Source: an uncultured Bacilli bacterium (GTDB lineage: Bacteria > Bacillota_I > Bacilli_A > RFN20 > CAG-631). Taken from it: a stretch of DNA of 64,000 bases. The notes under the pieces were generated by a model. That model was not told the origin of the DNA. It was given only the letters and a program-made list of their open reading frames with translations, and did no database searches. The stretch covers positions 62,001-126,000 of the forward strand of contig CANQVX010000001.1 of NCBI GenBank assembly GCA_947627355.1, written 5' to 3'. Positions within the stretch are counted from its first letter, which is position 1. Each line of letters starts with the position of its first letter. This document shows positions 44,067 to 54,274 of this stretch, piece by piece. A program made the position numbers and the translations under genes.

Positions 44067-44804
44067 TTAGTGTTCAAATGAATCGTCTTTCAACATAATG
44101 ATTTTGGGCTTGTTGGTTTCTGTAGATAATCTAGTTATTATCTGATCTTTAGGTAAGATATTTTTTGAAATAACAGCCCCAGAAACTACCATCATTTTCT
44201 CTGTTTTATAAGAAATCGCACTGTCGTTAAGTACATTAAATTTTATTGATAGAGAAAATTTATTAAATTTTATTTCTTCAGGAACCCCGCGATTATTATA
44301 AGACACGGTTCCTAATAGAAATCTTGAAATATCTAGAGAATGAATCCTTTTGATGAAATTTTCTTTTTTTGTTTGCGGTTTATCAAAAAAATTTTTTTTA
44401 AAATCATCAATGATTTCTTTAATTTTTTCATAAGTAGTTACTTTATCGTCGATGAGATAACAATGAGAACCATCAACGATTAACATCGAGATGATCACAT
44501 TGTTAAAATTAATGACATTCAGAGAATTTAGAAAATATATTCCCTTAAAAGTCGTTTGACTTTCATGACCTAAATAAGGATAAACTAGTTGAAAATCTGC
44601 ATAAAACAAATAATCAACTGGTATACGAATAAACTCGCAAATTCTATACACATTTTCAGGCGCAGGAGCGCAAACGTAAAATCTGTCGAGATATCGCGTA
44701 AAAGTTTTGTTGCTGATTCCAGCTGCATTTATTAATGCTTTTTTTAGATGATAATTCCGTTCTAGCAAAAAGCGGAAATTTTCACTGAATTGTTCATTTT
44801 TCAT
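44067..44804 (-). CDS. HTH (XRE-like) regulator with an unknown C-terminal domain
   Basis: The 245-residue protein starts with a helix-turn-helix: FRFLLERNYHLKKALINAAG, SNKTFTRYLDRF, then NVYRICEFIRIPVDYLFYADF, as in lambda-repressor-like regulators. The remaining ~170 residues are beta-rich and unrecognised. It sits alone between the two island operons with a strong promoter and a ~235-nt leader, so it is the best candidate for a dedicated regulator of the island. The inverted repeat at 43971 and the repeated CACTACAAA sites at the ClpP promoter are possible targets. That assignment is inference. Confidence 0.65.
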   Translation of the reverse strand: MKNEQFSENFRFLLERNYHLKKALINAAGISNKTFTRYLDRFYVCAPAPENVYRICEFIRIPVDYLFYADFQLVYPYLGHESQTTFKGIYFLNSLNVINFNNVIISMLIVDGSHCYLIDDKVTTYEKIKEIIDDFKKNFFDKPQTKKENFIKRIHSLDISRFLLGTVSYNNRGVPEEIKFNKFSLSIKFNVLNDSAISYKTEKMMVVSGAVISKNILPKDQIITRLSTETNKPKIIMLKDDSFEH

Positions 44805-45068
44805 GTATCAAACCTCCAAATTATGTTCAATTCAGAAAGAAACAAAAAACATTCTCCCCACAAAATTTACTCAAACTTTTTAAACAAGAATTTATTATAC
44901 TTTTTTGGTAACAACTATTTTCTTCTAAAGGCTTATATTTAAATTATAGATGATGAAAATTGAGATTTCAAACAAAATATGAAAAAATGTCATACAAGAT
45001 TGTAAAAGTAAAGACTTAACAAAATTTTAAATGTTTCCTTACCCGTATCATAGCATATATTTATTAAA
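44805..45068 (-). other. Leader region of the HTH regulator
   Basis: An AT-rich non-coding stretch between the regulator start (GGAGGTTTGATAC ribosome site) and its promoter. Apart from a TATAAT near 44896 with no good -35, nothing was recognised in it. Confidence 0.4.
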
Positions 45069-45074
45069 TTGCAA
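45047..45074 (-). promoter_or_regulatory. Promoter of the HTH regulator
   Basis: On the minus strand TTGCAA (45074-45069) and TATGAT (45052-45047) are 16 bases apart with an extended -10 (TGCTATGAT). Confidence 0.65.
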
Positions 45075-45093
45075 GAATTATTTTTCAAGCGCA

Positions 45094-45136
45094 CAAAAAA
45101 AGTGAAAAGTAATCATTTTAAAATTACTAATCACTT
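45094..45136 (-). terminator. Terminator ending the seven-gene island operon
   Basis: On the minus strand AGTGA..AGTAAT pairs with ATTACT..TCACT through a symmetrical internal loop and is followed by seven T residues. Confidence 0.75.
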
Positions 45137-45153
45137 TATTTAAATAAATTATA

Positions 45154-47262
45154 TTAACGATTTTTAACCAATAAACATGGTCGGTTTTTATTCATTACCC
45201 ATTTTTCTTTAAAATAAACCCTTTCGACATTTGAATACCACGCATAGCCCCACTCTTTTGGTTCGTTTTGTTGCTCACAAAAAATGTTTGTAAAATTACA
45301 ATCATAAATTGCACGCTCATTAATTTTTTTAATGTTAGAAGGAATAACAATTGATGAAACACCGTTTTTTCTTGTAAAAGCAATACTTCCAATTTCTTCA
45401 ATACAATATTCTTTTCCGTCTTTTCCTTTGATTATAGAAGGAATAATAACGTTTTTTGAAACATTTTTGGTAGCTCCTGTAAGAATTGCTTTATTATCTT
45501 TAATTAAATATTGCAATCCTTTTTTGATAACAATATCGTTTCTTTTAACTTTATAGTAAACAGGGTTTTCATAATCACAAAATTCATCAAAATCATCATA
45601 ATATTTATCTGAATTTCCAATATAAATTGTTGTTCCCTTACATTCTTCTAAAAAATCAACAGCTAATGTTTTAATTCCTTTATGAATATAAATATAATCT
45701 AGATTTACACAACGCCCAAATGCAGCATCATAAATACCTGTTACACCATTTGGAATTGAAATCGAATGAAGTTCAGCACAGCCATAAAATGCATATGGAG
45801 CAATTGATGTTACATCACAACTTTTCCCGTTTCTTAATACTATTTTGGATGGAATCTTTATATTGTCTTTGAGCTTTTTTGCACGACCTGTAACTATTGC
45901 TTTCTTATCAATTATCACAAATATTATTCCATCTTTAATATAAAAATTATCTTTATTAATTTGCCAATAAGTAGGAATATTTTCTTCAAAATCGAGCACA
46001 TGTGTATATTTATAATTGCTATTCCAATAATTATACCAATTTTTAGAATCAGTGCCTTCTTCACAATAAATGCTTTTCCTTGTATTCGCACCATCAAAAG
46101 CATATTGTTTAATGGTTGTAACTGTATTAGGAATATATACATATGGAAGGTTCTCGCAATCCGCAAAAGCATATTTGCCGATGCTTTTTATATTTTTTGA
46201 AATTTTAACATCTGTTAATGATTCGCAATATTTAAAAGCATTTTCTTCAATGCTTGTAACTTTGTATAATCCATTGGTGCCTCTTATACTTTCAAGTATA
46301 TTTGCAGTTCCTTGAAAATCTAACGTATATTCTACTACACTTGCTTCATTATTATTTATAAAATAAACAATGCCATCTTGTTCAACAAAGTCTTCTTTTT
46401 TTACATTCCAATAAACTTTACTATTCCCACACCACTTTGATTCCCAGTCTTTAGGTTTTGATGGTTCTTCACAATAAATTGTCAATATAGACCAACTAGG
46501 AAATGCATCTTTTTCGATTAGCTTAACGTTTTTTGAAATGTACACCGATTTTAAGTTGTAACAACGTTCAAAAGCTCCGTTTTTTATTTCAACAATAGAA
46601 TTTGGTAGTTTTATTGTAAATAAATTTGTGTAATCTTTAAAAGCGTTTTTACCAATTTTGTTAACAACATATTTAACATCATTTACAACAATATTTTCTT
46701 GAATAATAATTTTTTTATTATAATAATTTTCATATCCAGTTACTGTTGCTGTTTTATCTTTTTTTATAATATATTGTACACCATCTTGAATAACAATCTC
46801 ATCTGCTTTAACTTGATAAAACACAGTCTTTTCTTCATTAAAAATTTTTTTGTTTTCATTGGCGTCATCCTCTGGGCGTTTAAATAGTGGGCGCTCCCAA
46901 CCATTTACCTTTTCTTCGCTCAAAATCTCTATTTCATCTTCTTTACCCTCAAAATAAATGGACGGTCTATTACAGTTTTGAAAACCAGCAAACGAAGAGA
47001 TATGGAGTTGTTTTAAACTTTTAGGAAAACAAATTGAAGATAAATTTACACATCGAATAAATGCATTTTCTTTTACTGCTTCTAATTGACTTCCTTCTTC
47101 AAACCTAACAGTTTCCAAATCATAAGCTTTGTTAAATGCCAATGGACCAATATACTTAACATTTTTCGGAATTATAATGGATTTTTCTTTTCCGTTATAT
47201 TCCATTAGGTAACCATCTCTGATGATAAAATAACTTTCTTTCTTTTTTTTATTTGATTGCAT
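45154..47262 (-). CDS. Cytosolic BspA-type leucine-rich-repeat protein of the island operon
   Basis: This 702-residue protein has four large repeats. Each combines a strand region (DIVIKKGLQYLIKDNKAILTG, DEIVIQDGVQYIIKKDKTAT) with LRR_5 repeats (TSIEENAFKYCESLTDVKIS, IGKYAFADCENLPYVYIPNT) and an IYCEEPSKPKDWESKW-type closing motif. BspA-family proteins with this motif set are normally secreted adhesins, but no signal peptide or anchor is present here (MQSNKKKKESYFII). It is the last gene of the seven-gene operon, 19 bases after the AAA+ gene with AAGGGGAT. It may be an intracellular recognition or scaffold component. Confidence 0.8.
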   Translation of the reverse strand: MQSNKKKKESYFIIRDGYLMEYNGKEKSIIIPKNVKYIGPLAFNKAYDLETVRFEEGSQLEAVKENAFIRCVNLSSICFPKSLKQLHISSFAGFQNCNRPSIYFEGKEDEIEILSEEKVNGWERPLFKRPEDDANENKKIFNEEKTVFYQVKADEIVIQDGVQYIIKKDKTATVTGYENYYNKKIIIQENIVVNDVKYVVNKIGKNAFKDYTNLFTIKLPNSIVEIKNGAFERCYNLKSVYISKNVKLIEKDAFPSWSILTIYCEEPSKPKDWESKWCGNSKVYWNVKKEDFVEQDGIVYFINNNEASVVEYTLDFQGTANILESIRGTNGLYKVTSIEENAFKYCESLTDVKISKNIKSIGKYAFADCENLPYVYIPNTVTTIKQYAFDGANTRKSIYCEEGTDSKNWYNYWNSNYKYTHVLDFEENIPTYWQINKDNFYIKDGIIFVIIDKKAIVTGRAKKLKDNIKIPSKIVLRNGKSCDVTSIAPYAFYGCAELHSISIPNGVTGIYDAAFGRCVNLDYIYIHKGIKTLAVDFLEECKGTTIYIGNSDKYYDDFDEFCDYENPVYYKVKRNDIVIKKGLQYLIKDNKAILTGATKNVSKNVIIPSIIKGKDGKEYCIEEIGSIAFTRKNGVSSIVIPSNIKKINERAIYDCNFTNIFCEQQNEPKEWGYAWYSNVERVYFKEKWVMNKNRPCLLVKNR

Positions 47263-47281
47263 ATTATTATCCCCTTATTTT

Positions 47282-48505
47282 TTAATTTAATGTCATTTTT
47301 TTAGAAAAATTTTCGTATGAATCAAGTAATTCCTTGCTGATACTTGGTTTAATCTTTAAAAAAGCCGTTTCAAACATTTCTCTAGTAAGTTTTATCGGTG
47401 TGGTGGTATTTAACTCCTCCATTTTTTGCAACGCTTGACGACACGCTTCTTCTATGATTCCACAAATATCAGCTGCAGAATAGTAACCTTCTAGAACTTC
47501 AACATTACCTAATGGTCCAGATATTGTTTTGGTTTGATTTGTCATTTGAATAACATCATCAATAGTAAATCCATCAAGTTCTATTCCATCTAATTTACTA
47601 TATATAATTGCTTTTTTTGCTTCATCATCAGGTGGTAAAACATGAACTAGATGAGAAAATCTTTTATATCTAAGATAGGCAGCATCAATAACATCAGGAC
47701 GATTAGTAGCAGCAATTAAAATTCTTTTGGATCCATTTACACCAAAACCATTAATTCTTTGGAGCAATTCTGTTGTAACTGCAGCCTTATAATCTTTGGT
47801 GTCAGCCGTTCTTTTACTGAATATACTTTCACATTCGTCAACAAATAAAATGGCACCATCAAGACAATTATCTAATTCTTCAAATAGTTTCTTAACGGCT
47901 TGTTCTGATTCACCAACATATGATTTAAAAATATCAGCTGGTGTAACAATAAATAAAGGCAAATTCATAGCATTGGCAATAGCTTCAGCAAACATTGTCT
48001 TTCCGGTTCCTGGCGCGCCATACATTAATAGTCCAAGGCCACCTTCAATCTTATAATGAGCCATTAAATCTGGATTTTTAGCCATAAATATAAAACTCTT
48101 GATTAGTTTTTTTACATTATAAAGACCTTTTACATCTTCAAACGTAGTTTTTGGAACTACTTTTGTGTTAATTGTGCTTCCAAATTCACTTGCTCTTTCG
48201 ATAAGTTTTTTATATTCTTCATCATACTTTTTATTTTTTTCTTTGTTGTTAATATAATAATTACTTAAGGATTTAGCATATTGCGCAGCTTGTAAGTACA
48301 TAGTCTTAAAGGTCTCTTTTTCTTCACTAGTTAAATCTGCTTTAATTTTACGATCTCCGGTTTTAAATTTTCTACCCTGAGAACGAATATTATTAATTTC
48401 ATCAAGAATATTCTTCTTGATAATTTCATAACCACGAAGAAGATTTTCACCAACATTTATTTTATCTTCTTCTTTAGAAATGATAGTCTTTGCAATTCCT
48501 GGCAT
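47282..48505 (-). CDS. AAA+ ATPase, Vps4/SpoVK-like, with an MIT-like helical N-terminus
   Basis: The 407-residue classical AAA protein has TTFEDVKGLYNVKKLIK, Walker A YGAPGTGKTMFAEAIA (about 162-172), the pore loop FKSYVGESEQAVKKLF, Walker B ILFVDECESIFSKR (about 222), and second-region-of-homology LIAATNRPDVIDAAYLRYKR. Such ATPases remodel proteins by threading substrates through the hexamer pore. The N-terminal ~120 residues are helical, and YLQAAQYAKSLSNYYINNKE ... YKKLIERASEF resembles the MIT bundle of Vps4/katanin proteins (inference). It follows the small acidic gene by 23 bases. It is probably the only intact AAA+ motor of the island. Confidence 0.85.
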   Translation of the reverse strand: MPGIAKTIISKEEDKINVGENLLRGYEIIKKNILDEINNIRSQGRKFKTGDRKIKADLTSEEKETFKTMYLQAAQYAKSLSNYYINNKEKNKKYDEEYKKLIERASEFGSTINTKVVPKTTFEDVKGLYNVKKLIKSFIFMAKNPDLMAHYKIEGGLGLLMYGAPGTGKTMFAEAIANAMNLPLFIVTPADIFKSYVGESEQAVKKLFEELDNCLDGAILFVDECESIFSKRTADTKDYKAAVTTELLQRINGFGVNGSKRILIAATNRPDVIDAAYLRYKRFSHLVHVLPPDDEAKKAIIYSKLDGIELDGFTIDDVIQMTNQTKTISGPLGNVEVLEGYYSAADICGIIEEACRQALQKMEELNTTTPIKLTREMFETAFLKIKPSISKELLDSYENFSKKMTLN

Positions 48506-48528
48506 ACTAATTCACCGCTTTCTTTTTA

Positions 48529-48759
48529 TTAATAATTATCAAAATCCTTGGTTTCAGAATTTTCTTCGTCAGTGTAATGATATTCTATTGCTTTATCACC
48601 AACTTGGATTCGAATAGAACGTTCTGTTTTTGTAGTAGTGGTTGTAATGGTTTTACTGCTTTTAATTACACGACCATTATTTAAATTGTCGGATGGTAAA
48701 GATGAAAATTCAAAGTCTTCATCTTCAAATGATGTAACAAGTTTTTCTTTTTTATTCAT
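48529..48759 (-). CDS. Small acidic protein of the island operon
   Basis: This 76-residue protein of unknown function begins MNKKEKLVTSFEDEDFEFSS, has a threonine-rich centre (KTITTTTTKTERSIRIQVGD) and an acidic C-terminus (YTDEENSETKDFDNY). It is probably partly disordered. An AAAGGAGAG ribosome site and tight spacing to the AAA+ gene show it is real. It could be a substrate, cofactor or tether of the ATPase. Confidence 0.65.
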   Translation of the reverse strand: MNKKEKLVTSFEDEDFEFSSLPSDNLNNGRVIKSSKTITTTTTKTERSIRIQVGDKAIEYHYTDEENSETKDFDNY

Positions 48760-48839
48760 GTGATTTCTCTCCTTTTAATTTCAAAATTATCAGGTAGATG
48801 CCATTAACTAAAGAGGCATCTACCCAATCAAAACTTAAA

Positions 48840-49619
48840 TTAAATATTGTCTATTCCAGTATCAGTAACATTATCTGATGATTGATTTGATGTGTCAGAC
48901 GGACTGTTAAACGAGATATCAGATGACGCATTTTCGGCTTCTTCTTTTTTAAGTTTTGCTAATCTTTCTCTAGCTAACAATAAACCTTTATTATCTTCTT
49001 GATTATCTTCTTTTTTCTTGCTGTTCTTTTTAACGAAAGCTGATGAACTTTTCTTTAAACTTGTAGATAAAGTGCTATTCATTTTAGCAAATTCTGAAAC
49101 TAAAATCGAAGGAACTTCAAATATCATTGAAAGATTTGAACAAAGGTTTTTAATTTTTAATCTAAGAATTTTTGCTGTTTGTTTACAGTTTCTTTTGATT
49201 TTCCATCTTGATGTCAAATTTTGATTGACTTCGTTTAATCGTAAGATAGAGCCATCAAAGATAGTCATGTAAGAATCTATGTAATTTATAATTTCGAAAA
49301 TGTAATCTGTGGCAATCATTGAACTTTCTAAGGTTTCAACTACACTTTCAATTAGCAAAACAATATTAATAAAATTTGTCTGCATACGAGTTCTATAATC
49401 ATCTTCGCCATATAATCTTAATGACTCAGCGGCATTGTTTAAAATAAGTTCCTTACGATCGTCAAGTTTTTTCTTTCTGCTTTGCAATTCTTTTTTAACT
49501 ACTTCTTTTCGACGCTTGATCATCGATTCTTTGTAGGCAGTCTTTAATTCCGTGGATACTTTACCATCATTCATAGAACCAAATCTGTCATAGTCTGATT
49601 TAACTGCTAAATTTTTCAT
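48840..49619 (-). CDS. Helical coiled-coil protein of the island operon
   Basis: The 259-residue protein begins with a basic coiled coil (RRKEVVKKELQSRKKKLDDR), continues as a helical core (NFINIVLLIESVVETLESSM, FEIINYIDSYMTIFDGS) and ends in a Ser/Asn/Asp-rich tail. An internal ARERLAKLKKEEAEN helix precedes the tail. Basic helical core plus acidic C-terminal tail is the general plan of ESCRT-III-type filament proteins, and the AAA+ ATPase downstream has an MIT-like N-terminus; this is a structural analogy only. Start 49619 is chosen for GGGAGGT. Confidence 0.6.
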   Translation of the reverse strand: MKNLAVKSDYDRFGSMNDGKVSTELKTAYKESMIKRRKEVVKKELQSRKKKLDDRKELILNNAAESLRLYGEDDYRTRMQTNFINIVLLIESVVETLESSMIATDYIFEIINYIDSYMTIFDGSILRLNEVNQNLTSRWKIKRNCKQTAKILRLKIKNLCSNLSMIFEVPSILVSEFAKMNSTLSTSLKKSSSAFVKKNSKKKEDNQEDNKGLLLARERLAKLKKEEAENASSDISFNSPSDTSNQSSDNVTDTGIDNI

Positions 49620-49638
49620 ATTTTTACCTCCCCAATGT

Positions 49639-52600
49639 TTAATCATCGCTTAAATTATTCAAAAATTTATTGATTTCAGCTTCAATAGTTTCAGAATTTC
49701 TAAACCAATCAGATGCATACAATCTGTACAATTTCCAACCTACTCGATTTGTTAAAATGTTGAAATAGTGAACATTTAAATCTAAGTAATTGAATTTTGA
49801 AGCTAAATCACTTTCTATAAAAATTCCACCAATTGCCTTTTTAAGATCTGTTGATAAAATTGCAATTGGAATTCTAATCGAGCCATCTGTAATACCATAA
49901 TTGTAAACAACTCGTCCATTGAATCCTAAAGATTCAATGAAAGTTCCAACGCTTTTTTCAAGATTTGTTGGTGGTTCACTGACGAATTGTTCATCTTCAG
50001 AAGAGAACGTTTCAACAATTGACAAATAGTCTTTGATATAACCGATATTGGTGTCATCTGTAATTTCAAATGATTTAATCGAATGAATAACCGTTATCGA
50101 TTTCTTCGCTCGAGTAACAGCAACATTGAATATACATTTTCCTAGCAAACTACGATTCAATTGTCCAAAATTTAGATTCTTTCTCCTACAACCAGGAACT
50201 GATTGATCATATGAATAACCATAGGTTAATGATAGAATCAAGTGATCGCATTCTATTCCTTGTACTTGTTCTATAGTTTTGAAAAATATTACTTTTTCAG
50301 GAACATCATCAGAATTTCTGTTTTGGATTGCTTTGTTTATACTTCTGCTAAGATCATAATTTTTATTGATCAAATCTAAGATGAGTTGTTTTTGAGCAAC
50401 ACCGAAGGTAACAACTCCAAGCGATTCACTTAGTTTATTATCACGAAAATATTTGGCAAAATGATCTTCGATTGATTTAACAACAGATTTAGCTTCAGCC
50501 TCATTTTTGCCGTTGAATGAAAAACCATTTTCGATATAAACATCTTTAAATCCAAGATCTGGTTTCTTAGGAATTGGAGCAGGGAATGTTTTAAGATTCG
50601 GATAAAAGTTAGCTTGTGAAAATTTTATCAATGTCTCAGTTTGACTACGGAAATGACAGATAAGTTCATAAGTTTTAAAATAATTATTTTTAAGCATTTG
50701 TGAAAGAGCTGATGGCTCAGGAGATATTTCAAGATCTTCATCTTCGCCATTTTCTTTTCTTTTAATCTTGAAATGCTCGATATAAGGCATTTGGAATTCA
50801 TCACCAACAACGATGCATTGTTTAGATCTGAATAAAATAGGTAAGATTTCAACTGGTCTAAGTTGACTAGCTTCATCTACAATCACAACATCGAACGAAT
50901 TATATAAATCATTTTTAGTAAATAATAAACTTGCAGTTGAAGGTGATACTATCAAACATTTCTTTAATTTTAAAAGTGCAATTGCATATTTATTAAAGAA
51001 TTGTCTGATGTTTTCTCTAGATGTTTGATGCTTTAAAAAAGCATAATCTAAATCATCGGCATTAATGTTTGAAAGCAGATTTTCTTCAATTAATTTATCG
51101 TTGCATTTTTGTAATTGACTTTCGATAATTGCATATTGGCTGAACAAGCCATTCAAATAATTTGCAACAGATAGATTAATATTTGTCTCAAGCTTTGTCT
51201 TATAATAATTAACAATCGAGCCATACACAGAATGTTCATAAACATCTACAAATGAAACATTTGGTTGAAGTTGATTTGTTTCAAAATAAGCAAAGAAATC
51301 ATTAATTGGAATTTTACCATTATATGAATTTAGTTCTTCATAATAGTTCCGTGCAGCATCAATAACATTAACATCATTATATTCATTTGAAAGTATTTCA
51401 AAAATTCTAATAGGAACATTTTCAATATCAACATTACCATAAAAATTATTGACTTTTTGTTTTCTAATAGAATCTTGACAATGTTTTAATGAATCTAATG
51501 TTGAATTTATTTTTAAATATTCATAATTAGTAAATAGAACATTAATTAAATTACAAACACTATCTATGGATGATGCTGATAAATTAAATTGTTTTTTAAG
51601 ATTATAAAGCAATACAACTCTTTTAGCTTCGCTTTGAACTTCATTAGGATTCATTATTGCATGGGAAGAAATATCATTAATTGTGTTTTTAAGTTGTTTT
51701 ATCGCGTAATGACATTCATAAATTTCCTTCACGATCTTGAATGATTCGTTTAAAAATTTGTTATCAACAATTTCATTATAACGCTCAATTTGGTTTTGGC
51801 AATAAGTAAATTTCTCAAGGGATTCAGCTGTAAAGCCAAATATTTCAAAATAAGATAGCAATATTCTCATTTTGTTTTTGTCAAAATTACCGATTTTATC
51901 GGCAATTTCTTGATTGATAAGCAACGATTGTTTTCGTAGTTCACGAACATCTTTATATTCCTTAGATACAATAATAAGATCACTTAAGGATACATTCCTT
52001 GCTTCATTATTGTCTTTTAACAATTCACGAATTTTTCGAATGTGCTTTTTAGATTTTAAATCAATAAATTTCACTTTGTTCTTGTTCGAATATTTTGAAA
52101 TTTGATTATATCCATCTGATATTAATTCTAAATCATCGTCACTAAGAAATTGCTTGAAGTAACGATCACAGAATAGTTGCTTATTTTCTAGTAATTTCAA
52201 AATATCATAGTAATCTTTAAGTTTTGCAACTAATTTAAGTTTTTCAAAACCATTTCCTAAAGAATTAATTGCGATGCAAAGTTCTTTTGTTTCATTGATT
52301 TGATTTAAGTCAAACAGAGTAAAATTATCATCAAATTTTAGGTTCTTTAATTTTTCTAAATCACTTTCGAGTGAATTTGACGGAACACTATAATTTAAAT
52401 ATTCATTTACACTTGAATAATGATTTAATATGTTTAATAAATCTTCGATTTGACCGACATTTTTTTCGTTTGTTTTTACAAAAATCGAATATAGAACATC
52501 TTGTTGTAATTGACTATAAGCAAGAGTATTTAAATCATCAAACGATAAATTATCTACTAAATTTTTAATAAACTTGGATAATCCTAATTTATCAATCTTG

Positions 52601-54249
52601 TTTTTAAATTCATTTACTAAATAACAGATTTGTTCATGCTCTTTTGAAAGTATTTGCCAGTCACGTTTTATATTAACACCAAACCACGGACAAAGATTAG
52701 CAGGATGGGTTCTGTTATTGGTCATTTTATCAAGATCATTACCAAGCTTTTCAACTAGATATTTAGATGACAAATATTCTTCTCGATTTACATTATGTAT
52801 TTCACCATTTTTTAAAAAATTAACAACCGGCAATTCTGTATTTTCATAAAATTTATCGAGAGAATCGTAATAATTTTCATTTAGCAAATCGCAATCTTCA
52901 TACATTGTTTTAATATAATCACCAATTTTGTCTGAGATCTTTTTTCTTTGTTCAAGAAGAGCATATCTATTGCTACTTAAGTTTTTATCAGATTTAAATG
53001 CCTTTTTAGCATTTATGATTTCATTCATTTCTTTTCTTATTTCAGAAACATCTAACTTAGAAGCTTGAGTTTCGCTTTCAGAATCAAGGAGTAAAAGAAA
53101 TTTTCTAAGGTTTTCTGGCATTTTTGAATATACTTCAGACAATGCAGCTAATTTGCTCGATGAAATCAATACTTTTTTATTATTAGCAATCAAAGATGCA
53201 GCAATATTTGCAATGGTTAAAGTCTTTCCAGAACCTGGTGGACCTTTAATAACCATTGATTCACCATTGACGGCATGTTCTATAATGTTTTGTTGATTTG
53301 AATCAACATCTAATATATTTCTAACGCTATCTTTTAGTTCAACATTTTCTGCTTTTGATGAATCTTTTGAAGAATACATCATCTTTTGAACTAGTGGATG
53401 GTTAAGGATTTCATCCTCGTGACGTTTTAAATCATAATACATACATAATTGATTATGATTGAATTTAAACATGGCAACAATATCGCTACAAAACTCAAAC
53501 ACAGCACCATTTTTAGCAAAGTTTTCAACATATTTTTTGACGTTTGCTAGATAATTTGTTACTTGAACACGATCAAATTTATCTATATCAATCGGCTTAT
53601 CAAAAGGAACATCAAGATAACTTTGATTCACTCTCCGATCAGGGTGTGGAAAGTTATTTGCTATGTCTTCATTTAAATCAGCTTTTAATCGATAATATAA
53701 AACTGGATTTAAATTAACATCATCTGCTATGAACTTAATCACCACAGGTGCAGTGGATGAACTACCTCTAACTAATTCGATCGGAAACAAAATAAGTGGT
53801 GTGAATACTTCTTTAATTATTTCTTTATCAGTTTCTTTTCCAACAACAATTCTCCATTTCAAAGCACCAACACTTAAAAACATAGGATTGTATCCTTTGT
53901 AAGTTATATTTTTATAGGCTTCAGTTATAAAAGAGTTAAGTTGTGTTGAATCGGTCAACTTAAATTGTGCATCACACCAATCAAAGACATTACTGTTAGA
54001 GGAATCAATAATCAATTGTTCGTCATCTTGATTAATTGCACTTTTTCTAAGCACTGTGTTGGCAGTTTTTCCAATTCTATTTTTAATAATGTCAACGATA
54101 TGTGTTGCTAGACTTGGGTAATTGCTATTGTTATTGTATAAAAGATAGGTTTCGCTGGCCTTACCAGCATATAAATCTAGAAGCTTATTAACTAAGCCGT
54201 CATCGATGTGTAACAAATCGATGATTCCAGATTCAAATAAGTTTTCCAT
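49639..54249 (-). CDS. Giant SF1 helicase with degenerate Vsr/DUF559-type nuclease tail
   Basis: This 1536-residue protein has the N-terminal PLILFPIELVR segment typical of DUF4011-type helicases, Walker A IKGPPGSGKTLTIANIAASL (about 331-350), a long helical insertion (about 370-1090), motif II VVIVDEASQLRP (about 1123), VVGDEFQMP, HFRSQTETLI, EQVQGIECDHLILS and FNVAVTRAKKSI. This is the AAA_11/AAA_12 SF1 (Upf1-like) group. The last ~110 residues look like the Vsr-like nuclease tail (GWKLYRLYASDWF), but the expected IDLAI and GIEcDG acidic motifs read IRIPIAI and GGIFIESD, so the nuclease is probably inactive. It is the third gene of the operon. Confidence 0.85.
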   Translation of the reverse strand: MENLFESGIIDLLHIDDGLVNKLLDLYAGKASETYLLYNNNSNYPSLATHIVDIIKNRIGKTANTVLRKSAINQDDEQLIIDSSNSNVFDWCDAQFKLTDSTQLNSFITEAYKNITYKGYNPMFLSVGALKWRIVVGKETDKEIIKEVFTPLILFPIELVRGSSSTAPVVIKFIADDVNLNPVLYYRLKADLNEDIANNFPHPDRRVNQSYLDVPFDKPIDIDKFDRVQVTNYLANVKKYVENFAKNGAVFEFCSDIVAMFKFNHNQLCMYYDLKRHEDEILNHPLVQKMMYSSKDSSKAENVELKDSVRNILDVDSNQQNIIEHAVNGESMVIKGPPGSGKTLTIANIAASLIANNKKVLISSSKLAALSEVYSKMPENLRKFLLLLDSESETQASKLDVSEIRKEMNEIINAKKAFKSDKNLSSNRYALLEQRKKISDKIGDYIKTMYEDCDLLNENYYDSLDKFYENTELPVVNFLKNGEIHNVNREEYLSSKYLVEKLGNDLDKMTNNRTHPANLCPWFGVNIKRDWQILSKEHEQICYLVNEFKNKIDKLGLSKFIKNLVDNLSFDDLNTLAYSQLQQDVLYSIFVKTNEKNVGQIEDLLNILNHYSSVNEYLNYSVPSNSLESDLEKLKNLKFDDNFTLFDLNQINETKELCIAINSLGNGFEKLKLVAKLKDYYDILKLLENKQLFCDRYFKQFLSDDDLELISDGYNQISKYSNKNKVKFIDLKSKKHIRKIRELLKDNNEARNVSLSDLIIVSKEYKDVRELRKQSLLINQEIADKIGNFDKNKMRILLSYFEIFGFTAESLEKFTYCQNQIERYNEIVDNKFLNESFKIVKEIYECHYAIKQLKNTINDISSHAIMNPNEVQSEAKRVVLLYNLKKQFNLSASSIDSVCNLINVLFTNYEYLKINSTLDSLKHCQDSIRKQKVNNFYGNVDIENVPIRIFEILSNEYNDVNVIDAARNYYEELNSYNGKIPINDFFAYFETNQLQPNVSFVDVYEHSVYGSIVNYYKTKLETNINLSVANYLNGLFSQYAIIESQLQKCNDKLIEENLLSNINADDLDYAFLKHQTSRENIRQFFNKYAIALLKLKKCLIVSPSTASLLFTKNDLYNSFDVVIVDEASQLRPVEILPILFRSKQCIVVGDEFQMPYIEHFKIKRKENGEDEDLEISPEPSALSQMLKNNYFKTYELICHFRSQTETLIKFSQANFYPNLKTFPAPIPKKPDLGFKDVYIENGFSFNGKNEAEAKSVVKSIEDHFAKYFRDNKLSESLGVVTFGVAQKQLILDLINKNYDLSRSINKAIQNRNSDDVPEKVIFFKTIEQVQGIECDHLILSLTYGYSYDQSVPGCRRKNLNFGQLNRSLLGKCIFNVAVTRAKKSITVIHSIKSFEITDDTNIGYIKDYLSIVETFSSEDEQFVSEPPTNLEKSVGTFIESLGFNGRVVYNYGITDGSIRIPIAILSTDLKKAIGGIFIESDLASKFNYLDLNVHYFNILTNRVGWKLYRLYASDWFRNSETIEAEINKFLNNLSDD

Positions 54250-54274
54250 AAATGTTTCCCCCTTTATTTTTTAT

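Noticed and set aside
45924-46315. Several overlapping open frames on both strands inside the BspA-type LRR gene
   Set aside because: All are shadows of the 702-residue frame, which has clear repeat structure and a good ribosome site.
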